Shown here piece after piece: positions 1 through 64,000 of a DNA stretch of 64,000 nucleotides. Below the pieces are notes generated by a model. It was not told the DNA's origin, did not search any database, and saw only the letters and a list, made by a program, of their open reading frames with translations. The translations under genes and the position numbers were made by a program. Every line of letters starts with the position of its first letter. Positions within the stretch are counted from its first letter, which is position 1. The DNA is taken from NCBI GenBank assembly GCA_035771165.1, contig JAWNZC010000337.1, forward strand, positions 5,137,501 to 5,201,500. The letters run 5' to 3'. This DNA comes from Paragorgia papillata. Its lineage: Eukaryota; Cnidaria; Anthozoa; Scleralcyonacea; Coralliidae.

Positions 1-1299
1 ATGAAATCGTTTCTCAGCTGACTTGATTGTCTTTGGATTGGTCTGATTGCAAGAGTTTATGGACATATACTATACATCGGATACTATTCTTGTAGCAATA
101 GTTATGATATCAACAAAGTAACAAATCCGACAGACGGAGAAACCGCCAAAACATAGACGGTTTTTCCAAAGAAAAGACCGCTACCTATAAATAGTAATGT
201 AAGAATTCACGCAAATGAAAACAAACAAATATCCAATTTCATCATATTTTTATTAAAAATTATTAAAGAACGTTTTTGACATATACATAAAAGTTTAGAA
301 GCATAAACTAGTGTAGAATCAGATTTAATGAAAGATATTAGAATAATAAATGAGCAAGAGAAGACAAACCATAACAATAGACGAACGTTCTCGGCGCTTC
401 TCGCACGGCTTTGATATCCGCAGAGTCGCAGCTTGATATTATTCCCTACACTTCGTACGGCTTTCCCTCAGGGTTGCACGCACAGCTTTCCAGATAGTAA
501 ACCACGGCAGACTTGAAGGAACATCTTATATTTTTGGCTCATCCTAGTTCTAGAGAAAAAGTCCGTAGACATAGAAGCGATAGAGCGGTAGTATTTTATA
601 TACCTACAATGTATACAAAATACAATAGTATTAAGATTAGAAATTTGTCATTCGCGACGTATAACCGCCTGAAGGGTATAGCTTCGTATTTCATTTAGTT
701 TATGTGATCAGAAAAATTAAAAATCAAACGCACGTACCTGTTCTCATGATAGAGAATAGCAGAGAAAAGTAGACATCCCAACAAAATACCAGTCAGTATT
801 AAAGTGAACGAGCAATCTAGGCGTTCCGGAATCTACGTCATAAATGTGCTAGTTCCATGCCTTTTGAAACTTTGCTTGCAACTCAGGCGTGAACCAAAAT
901 GGCGGCGATTTTCGACATTTCAACAGGGCATAGGAAATCGAGAATTCATCCAAATCAAGACATTTTTGGACTGAGGTACTCAACAAACCACAGTAATTTG
1001 ATTTTTTAGTCATGCAGGCATTTTATTGTATTAAAGAAAGTAAAAAATATATTTACAATTAGTAATTGATTAAACAAAATTATAAGGCGAACGGTTTCGG
1101 TCAAGATACTAAGGCTAATAAGATTTGATTCAATAATTTAAATGCCATAACATATATAGATGTAATTCAGTTAGACCCGTACAGTATAAATAATAGTAAT
1201 TATAGTGGACTGTCACCTAAATATTAAAACGAATATCGCGCTTAATTTAGATGCAATTGTTAAAGTTTAATATTGTTAGAGTTTCTGTCATTTAAAAGA

Positions 1300-1716
1300 G
1301 TTAAAGGACATTGGCAACAAAAAATAAGTTTGTCTAATTTGAAAGAACTCATAAAATTGTAATAGAAGGTCCTTTACAATTTTTTCGTATCTTTCTTCGT
1401 TTTCAAGATATTCAATTTCTTTAATATGTAAATGATGGTCTCTGACGTCATGTGCAGGGTACAGTATTTTCACACGTAGAAAAATCAGTTATATTTCTAA
1501 ATTTGTTCCACGAAATCACTTGAAACTGTGCACATAAAAACGCCTTGTCACACTGAACATTTCATAACTGCATGACGTTGCTTTGTGTATTAAACAAATT
1601 GAAATATATTGAAAACGAAGAAAGATATGAAAAAGTTGTAAAAGATCTTCTATTACAATTTTATGAGTTCTTTCAAATTAAACAAACTTAATTTTTATTG
1701 CCAATACCCTTTAAAT
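1300..1716. repeat. Foldback MITE family A, copy 1
   Basis: Left arm from about 1311 (TTGGCAACAAAAAATAAGTT) and right arm to about 1706 are inverted copies of ~120 bp, both with a GTCTAATTTGAAAGAACTC-like block; the middle contains TGACGTCA-like sequence. Further copies at 2499, 33320, 42366. Confidence 0.8.
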
Positions 1717-1720
1717 AACC

Positions 1721-2010
1721 TTAAAAACTCATTAATAATTCATGAGGAAAACACAAAGAAAAATCATAACCATATCGTGGTTTTATATCTGATAAAATTT
1801 TCTCCTGATTTACATAAACTTTAGCTTTGATTTTCTCGCCTTAGACAACGTTATTTTTCAAAATTACTACGCCAACGAACTTACCAAATGGTGATCGTTT
1901 TTTAAGCCATTCAAAACACTCGCAGAACGTGTTTTATCAGATCTAAAACACTCGGCTTCGCCTCGTGTTTTATATCTGATAAAACACTCCTGCTCGTGTT
2001 TTAAATAGTA
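1721..2010. repeat. Dispersed repeat family B, copy 1
   Basis: From AAAAACTCATTAATAATTCA to ACACTCCTGCTCGTGTTTTA; internal ACACTCG...CGTGTTTTATC inverted motifs. A second copy in the same orientation lies at 58039-58348. Confidence 0.75.
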
Positions 2011-2498
2011 CAAAAACTCCAGGAAAAATTGCAATATAAATATTATAATTTATAAATATTAATGAGTGCCGCTCTGGTGATGAAGTCTGGGGAGAATCAT
2101 AGGCGCTGAATTGAACCACGCGAGGGAGTTTGTAATCCTAATGAAGCACCGAGCAGAGGTCCTAAAGTTTTTTTTCCAGTTGTTGGACTGCAAATAATAT
2201 TTCAAGTCCTAGGGCTTGAAATATGAATAGTATTGAATATTAATTGTTTTGAGAGAGGTCATTCAAGTAATTCAACTCCACTTTCGGTTGATTTTGTGAA
2301 GTCATTAACCATTTCATGCGCATCGTTGTTGTGGAACAACTTTCTCCTTTTACTCTGTCTAGCGCCAGACGATTTTACTCGTCAAGGGGAGAAGTCTCGC
2401 AAAGCCATGCGTGAAAGGTTAAAATGAACTCAGAATTTGTTGTGCTAATTATTGTACTTGAAAATCCGGTCAAGTTCTCACTGTCTGCGTTTATAGTG

Positions 2499-56873
<54,375 letters not shown>

Positions 56874-57048
56874 TCGTACAAACACCAAAGGTACATACAT
56901 ATAAGAAAAGAAGTACAGTACCTCAAGACTTCGGAAATCTTCTATACCAACACAGTATCACTCATTGAATATCTTAGATACAATCATACGTTCACTCAAA
57001 CACAGTATGGATGGGGTCTGCTCGACCACAGTCCATTAGCATTCAGTG

Positions 57049-57054
57049 AATAAA
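57049..57054 (+). promoter_or_regulatory. Candidate poly(A) signal AATAAA
   Basis: First canonical AATAAA seen after the kinase stop codon, about 176 nt downstream. No transcript evidence. Confidence 0.45.
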
Positions 57055-57327
57055 CTAAGCAAGCTGGCAGTTGAAACACGCAATCAGTGTTGGTGGATGT
57101 GGCTATTGCCTCTTTCCTTTCATAATGTTGTTTCATTGAGCAGGGGGCCGCACTTCGAAAAGTGAAGAAAAATCGGATTTGTTAATAGTCGTTTAAGTAC
57201 AAAACGTTGTTTGGTGTTGATCGTTGTAATCTTCCTACTACTATAAACATTACCTTATTAGCATGCATGCAGGGTATTTATGTTGATTTCACTGACGTCT
57301 AACTTTGACTTCCACCTGTATTCTAAA

Positions 57328-57545
57328 AGCTCCCTCACACTCACACTCAATGAGTGGTCTTTCACACTCAATAAGTGCAACTCCACACTCAATGAATCTC
57401 CACTCACCCTCACTGAGTATTCTCATACACTCGCTCTCTAAACACTATTCAATTGAATGGTTGGAGAGTGAGTATAGTCTCGTACTCAGTGAGGGGCCAC
57501 TCATTGAGTGTGAGTGTGAGTGTGAGTGTGAGTGTGAGTGAGCTT
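57328..57545. repeat. GAGTGT/ACTCAC palindromic simple repeat
   Basis: ACTCACACTCAATGAGTGG-type units at the left and (GTGTGA)n at 57505-57540, facing each other. The outer flanks TCTAAAAGCTC / GAGCTTTTAGA are inverted. Confidence 0.8.
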
Positions 57546-58038
57546 TTAGAGTACAGGCGTAACTCTTCTCTTTTTTGGCATTTAGAAAGTGCTAGTTTAT
57601 TAGACGTCAGGGCTCGGTTGTATAATATTTTTTTCCAATTACTACGATTAACAATCTTTCGTTTGGTTAATTAAAGTGTCTATGAACTAAAAAATTCGGT
57701 GACATTTTTCTTGTTTTAATGAACACAGGAGCATGGTGGGAGCACTCGCTGAAAATTTAAAGAAAATCTGATGTATAGTCTTCACGCTATATTAACTATC
57801 AAATTTTGTTCATAGCTAGTTTGTTTTTGGAGAAAAATTGGGGTTTCGGTGGCAATGCTTTATGACGTACGCAGAAAGAAAAATAGGCAGTCCAGGACTG
57901 CATGAGGCTACTCGAATAAAATAGGTACGCTTGGGCGTACATGTATCTACTGCGTTGCGTCAGACTGCTTAGACTGACTCGGGATGTGATTGGAAAAACC
58001 TGAAATTTGATTGGTCCCGAAGAATATTCTATTGTTAC

Positions 58039-58348
58039 TTCAAAAACTCATTAATAATTCACGAGGAAAACACAAAGGAAATCAATACCATGTCCGTGGT
58101 TTTATACCTGATAAAAACTTCTTGACGTCAGAAAGAATACTAATGAACATACAATTTTATATAAAGAATACTGATGAACATACAATTTTATATAAAGAAT
58201 ACTAATGAACATAACATCCAATAACGAATCGTTTTTGAAGCCATTCAAAACACTCGCATCACGTGTTTTATCAGATCTAAAACACTCGGGCTGCGCCCTC
58301 GTGGTTTTAAATCTGATAAAACACTCCTGCTCGTGTTTTAAATATTAC
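58039..58348. repeat. Dispersed repeat family B, copy 2
   Basis: Matches 1721-2010 in the same orientation. It contains an extra ~36-bp direct repeat (TACTAATGAACATA...) at about 58138-58215. Confidence 0.75.
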
Positions 58349-59371
58349 TTAACTAACATCGAAAACCTTGCATGCCGACGTAGTATCTACTCGCATGCGC
58401 AGTAGATACAGAAACAAATTGACGGTAATCTAGGCAATGGTAAGCTAATATGCAAAACAATGTCATGACAAGACAAAAATTATTCTATCCAAATTAAGTA
58501 TTAGACCAACATCTGGCAATACAGTGTTGTCTAAACCCGATTAAATTCCTGAGATACTACCAGCGTTAGGCCTAATTTAGCAAGTCAACTGATTCCTTCT
58601 TGATGAAGACTTGCCCTCATTTGAAGACCATTCCTGGTTTGCACTTGACGTCATGGCGGCCATGTTGGAGGAACTTTAACAAAAGAATCTCATTAGCAGC
58701 TATTTATTGTATTTGGAGTATGTTTTCCTCCAACATGGCCGCCGTATCTTTGTCTTCTAAATCTCAAGGGATTGATTGCAAACCACTAATATTCCTCCAG
58801 TCGGCTCAACCTTTTTTATTGAGAAAGCTACTGTAGAGTAAATTTTCAATTTATTAAATTCTTTGAAACTAGACAAAGCTGCAGGATTAAACAACATTCC
58901 GGCCAAGTTACTAATAGGCGTAGCTATACGCTATCTAGCTAGCTCTTTATGTAACATTTGTAACTAGAGGGTAATTAGAGAGGTTTAAAAAGAAAACGAG
59001 CCATCCGCTAACCAGGCTAGCTCACGAGACCAAAACATGCATGTATGAATAAAATGCTTGATTGCATTCGTACCAAAATTGTGCAAAATGTTTGCATAAA
59101 ATAAGGATAATGAGCGCAATCAAGCATTTCTTCTAGACGGAGAATCTTGCAGTCAGATTTCTATTAATTTCTCATTCAAATTTTGACTAAATTCAACCAC
59201 AATTTAACATATTGATCGTTGGTCTATGGCCAACCCTTCTGCGAACTTTCATGAAAATCGGTGCAATACTTTTGAGATATCCTGGCGACAGACAGACAAA
59301 CAAACCAACAGATAAACAAACAAGGCTTAACGAAGAGGCTTTTATATACAGCAACGCTTACAACTTGTTTT

Positions 59372-59545
59372 CCTCCGAAGAGGGTCTAGTGTTCCCTCCG
59401 AAGAGGCGTACAAATTGTTTTTCTCCGAAGAAGCTCTAATGTTCTCCTCCGAAGAGGCCCATTTGTTCTCCTCCGAAGAGGCTTACAACGAGGCTTAATA
59501 CAATTTGTTCTCCTCCGAAGAGGCTCAATTTCCCCCCGAAGAGGC
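59372..59545. repeat. CTCCGAAGAGGC short tandem units
   Basis: At least six copies of TCCTCCGAAGAGGCT-like units at 20-50-bp spacing. CTCCGAAGAG is nearly palindromic. Confidence 0.8.
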
Positions 59546-62140
59546 TTACTATTTAATACCATTAGCTTTTGAAAACTGTGGTAAATCATATACGACAAAT
59601 TTGTGGTAATTAATCATCAAAGTACTTACCAAATGATAAACTGAAGTGAACACCAAGAAAGTTAGCGAGCACCAACAAAGCTAGAGCACAACGGAACAAA
59701 GTCAAAATACACAGTTTTATCGCAATAATTTCGCAAAACCATAGATCGGAAAACCTCGGCCGGCTTTATCTTCGTATTCGCTATTTGATTGGTTACGAAC
59801 GATACTGCCCCTTCGTACTCGCTGTTTGATTGGCTCCGATTCTTCTTTTGTTACCACTTTGATTGTTAGTTACTTACACTTTTTGACCCTACATGACAGC
59901 ATAGTATCTACTGCGCTTGCGCAGTAGATACAAAAATAGGTAGTCAAGGACTGCATGTATCTACGGGTCATATCTTATTTGTAACAAGAGAACGAAGACT
60001 CGACAATACGAACAATGGATTTCAGCATTAATGTTCATTTGTGTATGTCTAAAGCATTGTTGCCGAGAAGTCCAAATTTTCCCCAAAACGAACTACCAAC
60101 GGCAAATTTTCGGAGTCGATAACTAAAGACTATAGATCAGATTCTCTTGAAATTTTTAGTGAGTGCTCCTATCATGCTCTTTTTTAAAACATTAAAAATG
60201 TTAACAATTTTTTCACTTCATAACACTTTAAATCGTAAATATTATATAGGTTTAACAATATTTCTAAGATCTCGTGATTAATTTTTTTCATGGCCGTCGT
60301 TCGAATCATAAAATTATAAAATGTAGTGAGAACAAGTTAAAAGACGTTAGATGTACTTCAGAGTCAATCACAATGTTCTACAACTTTCGGTATTTTTATT
60401 GAAAAGCGTGACGTCATGTGAAATTAAGCTCTATATAAGCCTGATTTATAGGACATCATTGCCTAATGTGCTTAATATACAGTGTGTATAAAAAAACCAA
60501 CGCGACCAAATGTAAATCAGGCTTTAGCTGTCGCTGACCATCGCAACCAAGTATTCGTGAATTTAAGGTTCAGACAATGGACTACGACTGCGGTAAAAAG
60601 TTTAACATTGGTAGGAAATGGTGGTGTATATTATACATTCAAATTTTAAGATACACAATCGCACGCACTCGTCGTTTTGTGAAATTCTGGAAGAAAAAGA
60701 CTTGCTCAATCAATGACAATGTCGGTCGCGAGGATAATGTTAAGCTTTTGTAAGGCTTCTGTAGTAACAACGTAAAAATGCAAGTTTTATAATTTTATTG
60801 TTTAAACACGTTTCTGTAGTCGTAGCCGTTGTGTTTTCTTAAATTCCCTAACATTAGGGAGAGACTAGGTGCCCGAGTACGGTGCTCGAGCACGGGCCAC
60901 TTGTTCACATTCACGGCGCCCTGGATCTGATAAGCATTACACAGAAAGCTTTTCATGGCTTTTGTAGCTATTTTGTGACTTTGAGGCTTTGAATTACAAG
61001 GAATATTGAGTAAAAAGCGTGGGCACCACTTTGGTTGGACACTCCGGCACTATGAAAACGTGTTCACATTAGTGCCCGTACCGGGGCACAGTGCCCGGGT
61101 ACTACCTCAACGTACGGTGCCCGGTTTTGATTAGTTTGAGTTGGGCACCGCGAAAAAGTCGTATTCACCCGGGGGTTAGTGTTACGACGTTTACGATATC
61201 ATTGCAGTCAAACATAAATTAAACTAGGCTTGTGCGTGCTGCCACGTTGGGTGTATTTATATTATTTGGCAATGGAATAGAATGGCCTTGAAGACCGCGT
61301 TTGGTATTTGATAAATTATTTTGCATTTTGTTGGCTCTAAGTTCGAGGAATGCGGAATTGATACGTACGGATACACTGTTATAGTTTCTGCTAGGTTTTA
61401 CTCACGTATAAATACATATTTTTGTAGATTAATTCTTAAAAAGACTAGTATTGTTAAATAAATTTCCTATACCCATGAATTTGTGTTTTATGTGCTGTAG
61501 TTAACAACTATTATATTATACATTTCCCCCAAATCCTTGATTGTAATTGGTTAGAAATTAGTTGATGCGAATTCTCGATATCTGCAGTTTTAGTCGTATT
61601 TGCTGCTGTGATTTGTCAGATTTTGAGCCCACAATGCTATTATCTGTAGTTTCTGGAGGTATATTACAAGATCTGTAGGAAAAAGGACTTATCGTGCATA
61701 TGCTGACGTGAACCTGTCCAGCTAGGCAAACCGAAGAAAAGCGCAGAGAAAAAACAACTCTTTGAATTGCGTTTTTTTTAAAAACGTGTTTTGGTTCTGA
61801 GGGAGTGATTTTCTTTACATTTTCAGCTGAAAAGGTATAATAAAATAATTTTGAATTCGACATTTTTATATCAAGAATTATCATTTCCGCCTGGTGAATC
61901 TATAGCCAATGCCCTCTCACTTAGAATTAAGGATTATCCTGAATTGAAAAGTGTCTAGAATTGAGGATTATCCTGAAGCCTGGGGACTTTTCTGTCCCAC
62001 ATGCGTGATATTAAACTAAAAAGCATATAACAAAAAAAACAACAGTCGGGTTCGAGAGGTGGGACTTTCTACCCGGAGGGTTGTGTTTAGGTTTAGGATC
62101 ACCTGGGGGTTATGGTTAGATTTAGGGTCTATCTCTTTAA

Positions 62141-63103
62141 GGTATCTGCACTGGCTAATTTGTGACATTTTCAAAAATATCTCAAAAATGTACCACTTTA
62201 GCTATGTTACTTAGAATTTATGAAATGACATGGTATTATCTGAACAACAGAGAAATTTCAAAAGCGTAAAAGTTTATGAATCCTTCTCGTCCCCACAGAG
62301 TTAACTACCAACCCAGGTAAAATCGCGAACTTTCTGTTTTTTTCTTATATTTAAAAATTGGATTGAAACTAATTGGATTCTTTCTCAGCATTACACTTTG
62401 TACCGATGTAGTTTCGGGCCCAGTTGCAAATGAAATATTATCTGTTAAAATGAACAATGTTTCCTTTCAACCAATCAACTCATTTTAAGAAATTTTTCCT
62501 TCCACAGAAAGTAACTGTAAAGAGGACCCAAAACTATGTTTGTACATTTATGTATAACGAATCACCATACCAAATATTTTGGCCCTCAGTGCAGTAGTTC
62601 CTGAGAAAAACTATTTTTCTGACTGTCCTCAATGCTCCGAACTCCAAATGACTGAAGAAATAAAATTTATTTAGAGCAAATGGCTTCAGAAACAGCTGGT
62701 TGTTTTCCCGCTGGTCCAAATCACTGCAGCATGAAAAACAATGTAAATAATCCTCTCTATCCCTTCCCTACCCCATTGATTAATATTTTTGTTTATCCGT
62801 TGCTATGCAATTAACTTCTGCTAATTAATTCTGGTCGGTTCAAAACAGATACGCATGCGCACAATTTTATAGAATTATAGTATTTTGTGGCCGCTGATTA
62901 GCATTTTGCGCGCTCAATCGTGGCTCAATCACTGTAAATGACCTTATTTCCGGTAAAATCACCGTATTTGTCCACTTGCTAGAACATTCATATCTTTGTA
63001 TATCAAGGTATAAACCTATTTTTCGAATATTAGATGCAATTAACTACAAAACTGCATAGAATGAGTTCATTCTGAGGATATCAAATTAGCCAGTGCAAAT
63101 ACC
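62141..63103. mobile_element. Possible piggyBac-type non-autonomous element, 963 bp
   Basis: TTAA at 62137-62140 and 63104-63107 flanks GGTATCTGCACTGGCTAATT and its inverse (one mismatch). TTAA borders with short inverted ends fit piggyBac; no transposase is seen. Confidence 0.55.
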
Positions 63104-64000
63104 TTAATACAAAGTACAAAGATGCTTAACAAGTTCGCAGCGTTTTAGTATTTTCCGCTAAAATTTTCGTGGGTTGCTACTACATATACCCTCGAACAGA
63201 AACGTATCGGCGATTTTTGAAATTCTTGAGTTTAGAACACAACATAAGCAATTTAAACCTTAATGTGCCCTGACGCATTCGAATTGATTCCTCATCGTAT
63301 CTTAAGTTATTCTTACGGATTCTCGAAGTGATTCTAGGTTAAATAGGCAATAATTCGACCAAAATTGTTAAGGAAGACTAGGGTTAGGCGTTAATGACGT
63401 TGCATAAATAATGAGGTAGGGTTAGAGGGTCCCAAAGGAGCCTGACAACGATGACGTATGCATAAATAATAAGTCGGTTATGACCACTGACCTGTATATA
63501 ACTGGACCGCTTGCTCCTATTATCTTTGAGTGATGAAAAGTGTGGCCATTTGAAACGTGGCGTCAAATGGCGAATTTGAGTCCTGCTCATGGGAGCGACC
63601 ACTGACTGAAATCAAAGACGGGACTGTTAACACCGGTGTCGAATTTCATTGCGTTTGAACAGCGTGTTTTTTGATACACTAGTTATATAAATCGTCGGTG
63701 TTGCGATTTACTTTTCCAGGTAAAAGGGTATATTAATGCCTTTAATACCAACAACTCGTTGGTCACTGACTCAATATTTATATTCTGGGCTTCATTTTCA
63801 AGCCTTCAGCCGACTGAATATTCAGACGTGAAAAACTAAAATGGTGCATGAGTAAGTAGTTTCATTTCACGAATAGAATTTACTAAATTTCAGGGGAACT
63901 CGAGATCAATAAAATATGGTAACAAGATATTTACGCTTACAAAATGTTTTCATGTAAAAAAGTTTTATATATTTTTTGAACATGAAAACGGCCACCAAAT

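Larger units (their letters stand above)
56874..64000. other. Downstream intergenic region, no gene seen
   Basis: Holds the 3' flank of the kinase gene and repeats: 57328-57545, 58039-58348, GGCGGCCATGTTGGAGGA inverted near 58651/58727, CTCCGAAGAGGC repeats 59372-59545, a GTATCTACTGCGC palindrome near 59905, GTGCCCG-rich sequence 60865-61150, and 62141-63103. Short frames here have no recognisable domain. Confidence 0.6.

Noticed and set aside
59212..59598. Frames over the CTCCGAAGAGG units on both strands
   Set aside because: Repeated short units give repetitive peptides on both strands; no coding support.

Overview
This window is animal nuclear DNA. It is AT-rich, has GT-AG introns, dense simple repeats and many foldback/MITE-like elements. 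A basal metazoan such as a cnidarian fits the repeat style and compact exons, but the species cannot be fixed from the sequence.

Host gene. From 3056 to 56873 on the + strand lies the 3' part of a Misshapen/NIK-family Ser/Thr kinase gene (MAP4K4/TNIK/MINK1 group). I could read 26 exons by eye. All splice phases agree, and together they give 717 residues plus a stop. The exons encode the kinase activation segment and C-lobe (3056-30659), a short acidic/Ser-rich linker (31341-43162) and a C-terminal citron-homology (CNH) domain (45743-56873). Exons for the kinase N-lobe must lie left of the window.

Virus-like element. The 21.4-kb intron between the exon carrying the APE motif and the exon carrying the DLWS motif holds a complete Maverick/Polinton at 8693-29554 (20,862 bp). 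It is flanked by a 6-bp target duplication (TATATA) and by inverted terminal repeats of about 300 bp. By eye the outer ~288 bp of the two repeats are identical. I count 26 open genes. Replication and integration: a ~1319-aa protein-primed-type DNA polymerase B, a retroviral-type integrase and a D5-like primase without helicase. Capsid and packaging: a major capsid protein, a penton-like minor capsid protein and an A32/FtsK-type packaging ATPase. Membrane and virion: several small hydrophobic proteins. Surface candidates: two LamG-like proteins and a collagen-stalk fibre. Regulatory candidates: C2H2 fingers, a zinc-ribbon protein and two paralogous HTH proteins. No adenain-type maturation protease was found. 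Genes are tightly packed. Eleven start codons sit in an exact TAAATG context, and several intergenic gaps carry a shared 22-bp palindrome or another hairpin.

Other repeats. The introns also hold two hAT-type elements with 8-bp duplications (34689-35546; 36876-39528), a mariner-type MITE (48233-49062), foldback elements, a (TA)-flanked repeat array (45008-45560), long (GACA)n, (CGTT)n and (CGTG)n tracts, and a 1.35-kb minisatellite (55368-56712). After the kinase stop codon (56873 to the window end) I see only repeats, including a possible piggyBac-type element (62141-63103), and no supportable gene.

How the parts relate. The Maverick appears to be a self-contained virus-like unit sitting silently in a kinase intron: integrase for insertion, polymerase and primase for copying, ATPase and capsid proteins for packaging, and collagen/LamG proteins as likely surface attachment structures.
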